Origin: Aequoribacter sp049615385
GTDB taxonomy: Bacteria > Pseudomonadota > Gammaproteobacteria > Pseudomonadales > Halieaceae
DNA: 64,000 bases
Direction: 5' to 3' (one strand)
Assembly (NCBI RefSeq): GCF_049615385.1
Contig: NZ_JBMZFL010000009.1
Translations under genes and position numbers: made by a program
In this document: piece after piece, positions 1-7,466 of the stretch
Layout of the letters: each line of letters begins with the position of its first letter
Numbering within the stretch: the stretch's first letter is position 1
Notes under the pieces: generated by a model
What the model saw: the letters and a program-made list of their open reading frames with translations, nothing else
What the model was told of the DNA's origin: nothing
Databases searched by the model: none

Positions 1-172
1 AAACAAAAAAGCACCCCGAGGGGTGCTTTTATTGTTTGGCGGTGGGCCAGGGATTGATTCGAGCCGCGTTGCCTCCGCGGCTCTCACCCTGCGGGCGCCG
101 TCGCTTCGCTCCCGCGTCCACATCGCTGGCGCGATATGTCGAACCCCTGCGGGGATTCTCATCCCGGTCCTA
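1..172 (-). repeat. rtT-like repeat unit downstream of tRNA-Ser
   Basis: Bases 1-55 are identical to 173-227, an offset of 172 bp. The shared 55 bases hold the last 19 nt of the tRNA-Ser gene (37-55 copying 209-227) and the tRNA terminator. The 117 bases between (56-172) are GC-rich, able to fold, and contain no credible gene. The layout resembles the E. coli tyrT-rtT locus, where units of about 178 bp each carry 19 nt of the tRNA-Tyr 3' end. The repeat touches the window edge, so more units may lie further left. Identity is directly seen; the rtT comparison is from memory. Confidence 0.75.
5..30 (-). terminator. Duplicated copy of the tRNA-Ser terminator
   Basis: This is a perfect copy of the hairpin at 177-202: nine base pairs (AAGCACCCC with GGGGTGCTT), a 2-base gap, then a T run when read on the minus strand. 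It is part of the 55-bp direct repeat, so a transcript reading past the first terminator would meet a second one. Confidence 0.7.
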
Positions 173-176
173 AAAC

Positions 177-202
177 AAAAAAGCACCCCGAGGGGTGCTT
201 TT
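177..202 (-). terminator. Rho-independent terminator of tRNA-Ser
   Basis: On the minus strand a GC-rich hairpin (AAGCACCCC / GGGGTGCTT) followed by six T begins seven bases after the encoded CCA of tRNA-Ser. This is a classical intrinsic terminator, placed as expected for a single-tRNA transcript. Confidence 0.85.
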
Positions 203-208
203 ATTGTT

Positions 209-296
209 TGGCGGTGGGCCAGGGATTCGAACCCCGGGAACCTCTCGGTTCAACGGTTTTCAAGACCGCCGCTTTCGACCACTCAGCCAGCCCACC
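209..296 (-). tRNA. serT: tRNA-Ser(TGA)
   Basis: The minus strand gives an 88-nt class II tRNA. The acceptor arm GGTGGGC pairs with GCCCACC, followed by discriminator G and an encoded CCA (209-211). The anticodon arm reads CGGTCTTGAAAACCG, with TGA at positions 34-36, and a long serine-type variable arm (AACCGAGAGGTT) precedes the T arm GGGGTTCGAATCCCT. It reads UCA and other UCN serine codons. The gene has its own promoter at 335-362 and its own terminator, so it appears monocistronic. The last 19 nt are duplicated at 37-55. Confidence 0.95.
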
Positions 297-334
297 TAAA
301 CTGTTTGAGGAGCGTCGCTCCTCGAAAGACCGCG

Positions 335-362
335 ATTATACCGAGATCAGAGTCCGATACAA
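335..362 (-). promoter_or_regulatory. Sigma-70 promoter for tRNA-Ser
   Basis: Read on the minus strand, a perfect TATAAT (335-340) is preceded at 16 bp by TTGTAT (357-362). Transcription would start near 328, about 30 nt before the tRNA. The leader holds a 7-bp hairpin (307-323, GAGGAGC/GCTCCTC) that would be removed on tRNA maturation. The promoter lies just past the stop codon of rne. Confidence 0.6.
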
Positions 363-377
363 GACGCAGAATTAAAT

Positions 378-3047
378 TTAAGCAGATTCTCTTTCCTCAT
401 CGCTCGTTGCTGCGCCGCGTGGATCGTTTTGCGCCCGCGGTATGTCACGAGGAATATACTGCAGTGCAGGTTGCTGCTCGCCAAAGATCTGTAAATGCGA
501 GGTTTGAATCACCGGCAACTCGGCTGGTTTGGGCTGCACTCGAGGGTCATTGATAGCGCGACCATCGGCGGTGAGGCCTGCCGGTGCAGGTTGTTCTCCC
601 TCGACTTGCTCGACGACAGCGACTGCTTCAACCGCTGCAATTTCCTCAGACACAGCAGACGCCTCTGAGGTATTGCTAGTGTCTGTTGATTCGGCTTTGG
701 CCTCTTCAGTCAGGCGGTTCTCTGTTTCCTCTTCGGCGGCTTCTGCCACTCGTGGTGTCGTTACCCCGTCTTCGCTGCTCGCTGTCGGTTGCGCTGTGCT
801 TTCTGACGAGTTGATCTCAACCGGAGCTTCCGGCGCAGCTTGCGCCTCGTCTGCGACGGTATCAGTGTTGGCTTGCTCTGCGCTGGCTACCGCTTCGACT
901 GGTTTTTGTGCTTCTGCGTTTGCAGGAGTTGGCTCTTCAGTCGGCACTGCTTCTGCCTGCGTTGCCGCTACAGCTACAGCATGCAGGACTTCGTCCGCGA
1001 TCTGTTCACGATTTGCACGTTCGCGAGTGGGTGCACGGCGCTGATTGCGAGGTCGACGCTTGGGCTTATCTTCACGCGCGGGCTCTGCGGTGTTGGTAGA
1101 CACCTCTGTCTTCGTTTGCTGCTCGCTCTCGGTCTGGCTGTTGGCGCGTGCTTTGTTGGGACGACGACGACGTCGCTTGTTGCTACCCTCGCTATTCGTA
1201 CCGCGCTCGTTATTGCGGTTATCGTTGCGATTCTCACTGGGTTTGCGGCGGTTTGGCGTCTCTTCGTCGCGCTTGCCTTTTTTCTCAGCAGGCTTCGCTT
1301 TTTTCGGTTCACCGAACAGGGCATGGACAATTTTCTGCCATAAGGACTTGGGCTTTTTGTGTTGTTTTTTACGGTTGTTTCTGCGCGGTTGTTTAGCTTC
1401 GGGCTTTGTATCGGCCTTGGGGGTGGGCGCAGGCGCTTGAGTCGGCGCAATAGACTTAACAGCTGCCTCAGGCGCTTTAGCTTTGGCGTCTTCTATTTTA
1501 AATAGATCGGTGTCTGGAACGGCGACGTCGACCTTATAGCTCACTTCGCGCGCGCCACTGACTTCATCGTCGCGCAGTCGCTGGACATCAAAATGGGGCG
1601 TTTCCATGTTGGGGTTTGGGATGACCAAAACACGGACGCGTGCGTTCGCTTCGATGGTCGCCAAAGCGATACGTTTTTCGTTAAGCAGATAGGCGGCGAC
1701 GTCCAATGGCACGTGCGCGCGGACTTCGGCGGTACGGTCTTTAATGGCTTCTTCTTCAAGCAAGCGAAGGATGGATAGCGCCAGAGATTTCGTGTCGCGA
1801 ATGATGCCTTGGCCGGTACAGCGGGGGCAGACAATAGCACTGGTTTCGCCCAGCGAGGGACGCAGCCGTTGCCGCGACATCTCCAACAAACCAAAGCGTG
1901 AAATTTTACCGACTTGAACGCGCGCTCGATCGATAGCGAGTGCGTCGCGTATGCGGTTTTCCACTAAACGTTGGTTTTTGGAGGCCAGCATGTCAATGAA
2001 ATCGATAACGACCAAACCACCCATGTCGCGAAGACGCAGCTGTCGAGCAATTTCATCGGCCGCCTCTAGATTGGTTTGTAGCGCGGTCTCTTCGATGTCG
2101 CCACCGCGAGTCGCTTTGGCCGAGTTAATGTCGATTGAGACAAGGGCCTCGGTTGGGTCGATTACAATCGAACCGCCTGAGGGTAGCCGCACTTCTCGTT
2201 GGAACGCGGTTTCGATTTGCGCCTCAATTTGAAAGCGGTTGAACATTGGGATTGGATCTTCATACAGCTTGATTCGATCTCGATACTGCGGCATGACTAA
2301 TCCCACGAAGTCGCTCGCTTCGCGGTGAGCATCGGTTGAGTCGATTAGAACTTGGTCGATGTCGTCGCGCAAATAGTCGCGGACTGCTCGCACGATCACG
2401 TTGCTCTCTTGGAACAACAGGGTGGGTGCCCGGAATTCATCGGCCGCTTTGGTGATGGCCTCCCACAGCTGTACGAGATAGTTTAGATCCCACTGCAACT
2501 CTTCTGAGCTGCGGCCAACGCCGGCCGTGCGCACAATAACACCCATGCCGTCAGGGATGACCAATTCGTTAATGGCGTCACGCAGCTGTGAGCGGTCATC
2601 GCCTTCGATGCGACGTGAAATACCACCGGCTTTGGGGTTATTGGGCATGAGCACCATGTAGCGACCCGCAAGGCTGATGTAGCTGGTAATGGCCGCGCCT
2701 TTATTGCCGCGTTCTTCTTTATCGACTTGAATGATGATTTCAGTGCCTTCTTTCACCAAGTCTTTAATTTTGCTGCTGTCGCCCGCTTTACCTTTTTTGC
2801 TGTAGTACTCGGGTGCAATTTCTTTCAGGGGCAGAAAGCCGTGTCGCTCGGCGCCAAAGTCGACAAACGCGGCCTCGAGACTGGGCTCGACGCGGGTAAT
2901 TTTACCTTTGTAGATGTTGGCTTTTTTCTGGGTTCGGGTGCGATTTTCAATATCGAGATCGTAGAGGCGTTGGCCGTCTACTAAGGCAACGCGCAGCTCT
3001 TCGGGCTGAGTTGCGTTGATTAACATTTTTTTCATGGACGTTTTCAC
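378..3047 (-). CDS. rne: Ribonuclease E
   Basis: Endoribonuclease that starts mRNA decay, processes rRNA and tRNA, and scaffolds the degradosome at the inner membrane. The N-terminal half is canonical: S1 domain at about residues 40-125, DNase I-like core with metal ligands D306 (SIDINS) and D349 (VVIDFIDM), and the Zn-link CPRC at 407-410 that joins dimers. After about residue 510 the protein becomes low-complexity. A stretch rich in R and K surrounds SLWQKIVHALFG (about 568-579), which fits the membrane-binding amphipathic helix called segment A. The rest is an acidic, Ala/Glu-rich scaffold with Arg-rich RNA-binding patches. Length (889) is shorter than E. coli (1061) because the scaffold differs. 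The start could be M1 or M5; M5 gives the common MKKMLINATQ beginning. Confidence 0.97.
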   Translation of the reverse strand: MKTSMKKMLINATQPEELRVALVDGQRLYDLDIENRTRTQKKANIYKGKITRVEPSLEAAFVDFGAERHGFLPLKEIAPEYYSKKGKAGDSSKIKDLVKEGTEIIIQVDKEERGNKGAAITSYISLAGRYMVLMPNNPKAGGISRRIEGDDRSQLRDAINELVIPDGMGVIVRTAGVGRSSEELQWDLNYLVQLWEAITKAADEFRAPTLLFQESNVIVRAVRDYLRDDIDQVLIDSTDAHREASDFVGLVMPQYRDRIKLYEDPIPMFNRFQIEAQIETAFQREVRLPSGGSIVIDPTEALVSIDINSAKATRGGDIEETALQTNLEAADEIARQLRLRDMGGLVVIDFIDMLASKNQRLVENRIRDALAIDRARVQVGKISRFGLLEMSRQRLRPSLGETSAIVCPRCTGQGIIRDTKSLALSILRLLEEEAIKDRTAEVRAHVPLDVAAYLLNEKRIALATIEANARVRVLVIPNPNMETPHFDVQRLRDDEVSGAREVSYKVDVAVPDTDLFKIEDAKAKAPEAAVKSIAPTQAPAPTPKADTKPEAKQPRRNNRKKQHKKPKSLWQKIVHALFGEPKKAKPAEKKGKRDEETPNRRKPSENRNDNRNNERGTNSEGSNKRRRRRPNKARANSQTESEQQTKTEVSTNTAEPAREDKPKRRPRNQRRAPTRERANREQIADEVLHAVAVAATQAEAVPTEEPTPANAEAQKPVEAVASAEQANTDTVADEAQAAPEAPVEINSSESTAQPTASSEDGVTTPRVAEAAEEETENRLTEEAKAESTDTSNTSEASAVSEEIAAVEAVAVVEQVEGEQPAPAGLTADGRAINDPRVQPKPAELPVIQTSHLQIFGEQQPALQYIPRDIPRAQNDPRGAATSDEERESA

Positions 3048-3482
3048 TCTAGGTGCGACGTCCGGCGAAGCGCTGCAATTGTCAACAACATCAGAGGGTA
3101 CACGAGCTTAATGATCGTGTGTTTGTGCACGTATTTCCGCCGCTTACAGCGGGGGACGGGGCTCTTGTACCCAAGCTGCTCGGTAATGCCGGCAGCTCTC
3201 TCTCGTATCGTTTAGAGTTTCTAAACGTTCGATCAAACCTGTAATCTTCACCGGCCATTCGCGCGGTTACTGTTTAGCTCGGTCAGGCCCCTTGCCTGGA
3301 CCGAATTCCGCCGTGTGCGGATTCCTGCGAGGCGGCGGCGCGGTTTTCTGTCTGTATTCATTCGCCTATATGCGCCGCGGCGTTTATACTGCGCTTATTC
3401 GCAGTGTGTGATCGCTGAGTCGGGCACTCGCAGTGCGCGAAGACTAACAGGAAACTGCCGATTCATCAATGATTTAATCTCT
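3048..3482. other. 435-bp divergent region: rne leader and rluC upstream region
   Basis: No credible gene lies here. In gammaproteobacteria rne has a long 5' leader that RNase E itself cleaves for autoregulation, and this gap is long enough for one. A 7-bp hairpin (CGTTTAG/CTAAACG, 3209-3227) and several GC-rich inverted segments are visible. I cannot match the Rfam rne5 fold by eye. An open frame running from 3315 into rluC is probably untranslated, because homology begins only after 3483. Confidence 0.4.
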
Positions 3483-4448
3483 ATGCCTCAAGAAAACAAT
3501 CAGGCCCCAAAGCGCCAAGTTGCCTATCATCAAATCGATGCTGACGAAGCGGGACAGCGCTTAGACAACTTTTTGCTGCGCTGGTTTGCACAAGTGCCCA
3601 AATCGCGCATTTATAAAGCAATACGGGGCGGGGAAGTGCGCGTCAACAAAGGGCGCGCGAACGCAATGTATAAGCTCCTAGCGGGCGATGACATTCGTAT
3701 CCCCCCGCTTGGCGAACGCGCCCTTCAAGCTGAGGGGGCTCTGGTGGCTAAGCATTGGTTGGATGGCGTAGAGCGTGCTGTGCTGTATGAGGATGCTGAC
3801 TTCATGATCATAAACAAACCCTCAGGCCTTGCGGTGCACGGCGGGAGTGGCTTGAAGTACGGTTTGATAGAAGTGTTACGGCAGTTGCGGCCAGAGGCGC
3901 GCCGCTTAGAGTTGGTTCACCGACTCGATCGGGATACATCGGGATGCATCATGATCGCAAAGAAAAACAGCGCGCTGCGACACTTGCACGCGCTGCTGCG
4001 TGATCGTAAGTTGACCAAGCGTTATCACGCTTTAGTGTACGGCAAATGGCCTAGAGCGCAGAGATTGGTGGACGCGCCCTTGAAGAAGTTCGCTTTGGCC
4101 TCCGGTGAGCGTATCGTGCGGGTGAATCAAGAGGGGCAAAAAGCAAAGACGGAATTTGCGACGCTTAATCGCTATCCGGGTCTTACTTTGGTCGAAGCGA
4201 AACCCATTACTGGGCGAACGCATCAAATTCGGGTGCATGCTGCACACCTCGGTCACTGCTTACTGGGTGATGATAAATATGCACACGAGGGAGCTCAGGA
4301 GCTCGCAGCAAGCATCGGATTGAAGCGTCTATTTTTACATGCAGCAAGTCTTGAGTTAATTGCGCCCTCTGGAAAGTCACTCAATGTCAGTGCTCCCTAC
4401 GATCAGGAATTAAACGAGGTAATAGAACGCTGTGTTAGTCGTATTTGA
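3483..4448 (+). CDS. rluC: 23S rRNA pseudouridine synthase RluC
   Basis: Converts U955, U2504 and U2580 of 23S rRNA (E. coli numbering) to pseudouridine. The 321-aa product has an N-terminal S4 RNA-binding domain (AGQRLDNFLLRWF then SRIYKAIRGGEVRVNKGR) and the catalytic RluA-family motif HRLDRDTSGC with the nucleophilic Asp in RLD. GRTHQIRVH is the family's C-terminal signature. I chose ATG 3483 because the upstream 56 codons of the open frame look like untranslated sequence and family members start a few residues before the S4 domain; no strong Shine-Dalgarno is present. It is divergent from rne, the common arrangement in gammaproteobacteria, and overlaps the next gene by 17 bases. Confidence 0.95.
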   Translation: MPQENNQAPKRQVAYHQIDADEAGQRLDNFLLRWFAQVPKSRIYKAIRGGEVRVNKGRANAMYKLLAGDDIRIPPLGERALQAEGALVAKHWLDGVERAVLYEDADFMIINKPSGLAVHGGSGLKYGLIEVLRQLRPEARRLELVHRLDRDTSGCIMIAKKNSALRHLHALLRDRKLTKRYHALVYGKWPRAQRLVDAPLKKFALASGERIVRVNQEGQKAKTEFATLNRYPGLTLVEAKPITGRTHQIRVHAAHLGHCLLGDDKYAHEGAQELAASIGLKRLFLHAASLELIAPSGKSLNVSAPYDQELNEVIERCVSRI

Positions 4449-5085
4449 TTGGGATGGCACCTTGTGTGATTCGGTGCTTCGTATAGTATTGGCAATGCAG
4501 GCTGCGGCAGCAGATTGCGGCGTCAAGGTGCCCCTAGACAAGGAGGTTCGGCATATTATCGGGCTCGGCCTGCCTCAAGCGATGGAGGTCTTATTTCCCG
4601 AGACCCCTGACAAGCACCTAGATTTGGCCAAGGCCTATTCCCAGCATTTTAGTGAATCACAAACACTCCCTGACGTGTCCTTGTTTGCCGGTATTGAGGA
4701 TATTCTGGCAGAGCTAAAAGAGGCGGGTGCCACGCTCGCCGTAGCGACGGGCAAGAGCCGTCGGGGCCTGAACCGGGTGTTATCAGAACTTGGTATGCAG
4801 ACCCTGTTCGCGCACACGCGCTGCGCTGACGAAACGCGTTCAAAACCTCACCCCTTAATGCTTCAAGAGCTGCTTGATGAGGCTTGGATGACGGTAGAGC
4901 AGGCTGTTATGGTGGGTGATTCGATCTATGACTTGGCAATGGCAGAGCAGGCGGGGATGGCCTCAATTGGCGTGACCTATGGTGTCCACACCCGCGAGCA
5001 ACTATTGCCACATCAGCCCTTGGCGGTGGTGGACGACGTTGGTGGGTTAAGAACTGCCCTGGAGGTTTGGCGGCGGAGTTTATGA
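4432..5085 (+). CDS. HAD-superfamily phosphatase (phosphoglycolate phosphatase-like)
   Basis: A 217-aa haloacid dehalogenase hydrolase with all four motifs: FDWDGTLCDS (nucleophile D5, acid D7), a Thr in the AVATGKSRRG loop (motif II), Lys in the RSKPHP loop (motif III), and MVGDSIYDLAMA (motif IV). The helical insert after motif I marks subfamily IA, like Gph and YqaB. It probably removes phosphate from a small metabolite; the substrate cannot be read from sequence. It starts with GTG inside rluC, so translation is probably coupled. A HAD gene directly after rluC is also seen in Pseudomonas. Confidence 0.88.
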   Translation: MLVVFDWDGTLCDSVLRIVLAMQAAAADCGVKVPLDKEVRHIIGLGLPQAMEVLFPETPDKHLDLAKAYSQHFSESQTLPDVSLFAGIEDILAELKEAGATLAVATGKSRRGLNRVLSELGMQTLFAHTRCADETRSKPHPLMLQELLDEAWMTVEQAVMVGDSIYDLAMAEQAGMASIGVTYGVHTREQLLPHQPLAVVDDVGGLRTALEVWRRSL

Positions 5086-5095
5086 AGCCTTAGGC

Positions 5096-5716
5096 TCAGT
5101 CCATTAAGTTGGCTTCGCGCAACATTGAGCACACGCTAATCAGCGGTAGGCCCTCAAGCGCTGTGGGGTCGGTTGAGCTCACTTCGGTAAATAAGCTGAT
5201 ACCCAGTCCTTCGACTTTGAATGAGCCTGCACAGTCAAGGGCGGGCTCTGTCGCAACGTAGGTTGCTATATCCCGATCGCTGAGCTCTCTGAACGTCACC
5301 CGCGTGTCCACTACATGCGAGTAACAGAGACTCGAAGCACGGTTCGATAAACAGACGGCAGTGTAAAAAGAAACGGTTGATCCAGAGCACGCGTTGAGCT
5401 GTTGTATCGCCATATCATGGGTGCCGGGCTTGCCGAGAGTGCGTTCGCGGCACGCGAGCACCTGATCGGAGCCTAGTACCCAGGCATCAGCGGGGGCTAA
5501 TGGAGTTTGCGCTTTGGCTATTGCCAGTCGCAAAGCGAGTGCTCGTGGGTCCTCGTTTGCGTTTGGTGTTTCATCAATGCCGGGGTCGAGGATCTCAAAA
5601 GTGAGCGATAATCGGGCTAAAAGTTGAGCTCGATAGCGAGATGTTGACGCCAGCACTAACTTTTTCGCTGTGCCGGGGGCTAGGCGTTCGTTTTCCTTTG
5701 ACAAATCGTAGGTCAC
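5096..5716 (-). CDS. yceF: Maf/YceF nucleotide pyrophosphatase (probable 7-methyl-GTP type)
   Basis: Maf-family house-cleaning enzyme that hydrolyses non-canonical or methylated NTPs to NMP and pyrophosphate. Visible motifs are LASTSRYR (phosphate-binding start), IDETP, GSDQVL with the catalytic Asp, and a KPG turn. Its position beside yceD-rpmF is that of E. coli yceF, whose product prefers m7GTP, so that subtype is inferred. The reading frame opens with a GTG preceded by AGGGA with almost no spacing. The family normally starts about five residues before LAST, so the real start may be up to 20 codons downstream. It is divergent from yceD and converges on the HAD gene. Confidence 0.9.
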   Translation of the reverse strand: MTYDLSKENERLAPGTAKKLVLASTSRYRAQLLARLSLTFEILDPGIDETPNANEDPRALALRLAIAKAQTPLAPADAWVLGSDQVLACRERTLGKPGTHDMAIQQLNACSGSTVSFYTAVCLSNRASSLCYSHVVDTRVTFRELSDRDIATYVATEPALDCAGSFKVEGLGISLFTEVSSTDPTALEGLPLISVCSMLREANLMD

Positions 5717-5735
5717 TCCCTATCATGCGCGCCCT

Positions 5736-6260
5736 ATGAAACAGGGCCCATTGCCGAAATGCTTTGACGCGCGTAAAGCCTGTGTAAAAGAGCTTGAGCT
5801 GAGCGGTAGTGTTAAGGCAAGCGCTTTATCCAGATTAGCGAGCGTTGTGAGCTGCGAAGATACCACGATTAGCGCTTCATTGCGCTTCTTGCGTGACGAA
5901 CAGCGCAGGTTCGTGGTAACCGTCGACGTGGCGGGTGATGTTGGTGTACGGTGTGAACGGTGTTTAGACATCATGCCTTTGGCGGTAGAAGCACACAGTA
6001 CACTGATGTTGTGCAGCTCTGACGAGCAAGCACAACAATGTCCTAATCAGTACGAGCCTTTGGTGTATACTGGTGAAGAGTTGGACCTGTATGAAGTTAT
6101 TGAAGAAGAGTTGTTGCTGGCATTGCCCGTGGCGCCGATGCATGAAGCCATGTGTATAGATGCGTTGCCGGAATTAGAAGCGACACCCATAGTAGAAGAT
6201 CGGAAGCCAAACCCTTTTGCGGTGTTGGCCAATTTAACAAGCGACTCCAACGAGTCGTAA
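5736..6260 (+). CDS. yceD: YceD (DUF177), large-subunit rRNA accumulation protein
   Basis: A 174-aa DUF177 protein. The central CERCLD segment carries the family's paired cysteines, and the C-terminal region is strongly acidic (ELDLYEVIEEELLLALP), as is usual. YceD homologues are linked to 23S rRNA accumulation and are nearly always encoded directly before rpmF, as here (19-bp gap). The protein is cytoplasmic with no signal or membrane segment. The molecular mechanism is not settled, so the call rests on family and position. Confidence 0.9.
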   Translation: MKQGPLPKCFDARKACVKELELSGSVKASALSRLASVVSCEDTTISASLRFLRDEQRRFVVTVDVAGDVGVRCERCLDIMPLAVEAHSTLMLCSSDEQAQQCPNQYEPLVYTGEELDLYEVIEEELLLALPVAPMHEAMCIDALPELEATPIVEDRKPNPFAVLANLTSDSNES

Positions 6261-6279
6261 ACCACAACAGGGTAGTGTT

Positions 6280-6459
6280 ATGGCAGTTCAAAAAAGCAAG
6301 AAGACTCGCTCGCGTCGCGGTATGCGTCGCTCGCATGATGCGCTTTCGGGTCCAACCTTAAGCGTTGACTCGACCACTGGAGAGACGCATCGTCGTCACC
6401 ACGTTTCTGCTGATGGCTTTTACAAAGGCCGCAAAGTCGTAGAAACCTCAGAAGACTAA
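6280..6459 (+). CDS. rpmF: 50S ribosomal protein L32
   Basis: A 59-aa basic protein starting MAVQKSKKTRSRRGMRRSHD, the signature N-terminus of bL32, with a conserved HRRHHVSADGFYKGRKV end. It is a structural component of the large ribosomal subunit. The gene follows yceD as in most gammaproteobacteria. It lacks the Cys4 zinc ribbon present in some bL32 paralogues, so it is the zinc-independent form. In E. coli the next genes are plsX and fabH; here fabD follows after 59 bases. Confidence 0.97.
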   Translation: MAVQKSKKTRSRRGMRRSHDALSGPTLSVDSTTGETHRRHHVSADGFYKGRKVVETSED

Positions 6460-6466
6460 TTCTGAA

Positions 6467-6487
6467 TGCGGCGCTTAACGCGCCGCA
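6467..6487 (+). other. Perfect hairpin between rpmF and fabD
   Basis: TGCGGCGC pairs perfectly with GCGCCGCA around a 5-base loop. No T run follows, so it is not a standard terminator. It may be a processing or stability element at the rpmF-fabD junction, or a weak attenuator. Confidence 0.45.
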
Positions 6488-6518
6488 GTCCCCTCGCTAA
6501 ACCGTTCGGGTTGAATTT

Positions 6519-7466
6519 ATGACCACCTTAACTGCTTTCGTCTTTCCTGGGCAGGGTTCTCAGGCACCTCAAATGTTGGCAGACTACTATCAGCAGTCTT
6601 CTATTTTTAAAGACACGTTCGTGGAAGCCTCTGACGCGTTGGGTTTTGACCTCTGGGATCTCATTGTCAACGGAGATCAAGAAACCCTGAGTTTAACCGC
6701 GAACACGCAACCCGTGCTGCTTGCCTCTAGTGTTGCAATTTACCGCGTTTATGAATCCATGTGCGGTCTGAAGCCGGCACTGATGAGTGGGCATAGCTTG
6801 GGCGAGTTCTCAGCACTTACTGCAGCAGGCAGTATTGCATTGGCAGATGCCGTGCGCCTTGTTCGTCGTCGCGGCGAGTTGATGCAAGCCGCGGTTCCAG
6901 CGGGTGTCGGCGCGATGGGTGCGGTGATTGGCCTAGATGATCACGTCATCGTTAAAACCTGCCAACAGGTTGCGAGTGATACGGGTTTAGTCGTCGAGGC
7001 CGTCAACTTTAATGCGCCAGGGCAAGTTGTCATTGCTGGGCATAAAGAGGGAGTGGCCGCTGCCGAGACAGCGCTGAAAGATGCCGGTGCCAAGCGTGTT
7101 ATGCCATTACCGGTGAGTGCGCCGTTCCACACTTCATTGATGGAAGTCGCTGCTCAAGCCTTGGGTGAGTCTTTAGCCGCCATAGAAATACGCTCTCCAG
7201 ACGTTGGCGTTGTTCACAACGTGAGTGCCGAAACTGAAGATGAGCCCGCCGTGATTCGTGAGTTGCTGGTGAAGCAGCTCTACAGCCCTGTGCGCTGGAC
7301 GCAATGCGTACAGTCGATGGCGACTAAAGGGGTTCAGTGCTTGGTTGAATGTGGTCCGGGCAAAGTATTGTCGGGCTTGGGCAAGCGAATTGATAAAAAT
7401 TTAGCATGCGTCAGCTTGAACAGTTATGAGGCTCTGGAGACTTATGCGGTAGAGGTGAATGCATGA
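6519..7466 (+). CDS. fabD: Malonyl-CoA:ACP transacylase
   Basis: Transfers malonyl from CoA to acyl carrier protein, supplying extender units for type II fatty acid synthesis. The 315-aa protein shows FPGQGSQ near the N-terminus, the nucleophile elbow GHSLGE with the catalytic Ser, Arg in the VRRRGELMQ helix that holds the malonyl carboxylate, and SAPFHTSLM with the catalytic His. Length is typical (about 310). Its last four bases overlap the fabG start (ATGA). The order fabD-fabG-acpP-fabF is standard, but plsX and fabH are not upstream. Confidence 0.97.
   Translation: MTTLTAFVFPGQGSQAPQMLADYYQQSSIFKDTFVEASDALGFDLWDLIVNGDQETLSLTANTQPVLLASSVAIYRVYESMCGLKPALMSGHSLGEFSALTAAGSIALADAVRLVRRRGELMQAAVPAGVGAMGAVIGLDDHVIVKTCQQVASDTGLVVEAVNFNAPGQVVIAGHKEGVAAAETALKDAGAKRVMPLPVSAPFHTSLMEVAAQALGESLAAIEIRSPDVGVVHNVSAETEDEPAVIRELLVKQLYSPVRWTQCVQSMATKGVQCLVECGPGKVLSGLGKRIDKNLACVSLNSYEALETYAVEVNA

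Noticed and set aside
37..55. A second tRNA-Ser gene
   Set aside because: Only the last 19 nt of the tRNA are copied; the D, anticodon and variable arms are absent.
1..227. Integration site of a genomic island at tRNA-Ser
   Set aside because: The 55-bp direct repeats are only 172 bp apart with no integrase or cargo; the spacing and 19-nt overlap fit an rtT-like array better.
23..553. Open frames across the tRNA-Ser region (23-553, 136-375)
   Set aside because: They run through a tRNA gene, two terminators and the 3' end of rne on the other strand; no family similarity and composition mirrors the repeat.
529..1450. Long antisense and alternate-frame open frames inside the rne scaffold region
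   Set aside because: They exist because the scaffold is low-complexity (Ala/Glu/Arg codons), giving Ser/Ala/Leu-rich shadows without start signals or recognisable domains.
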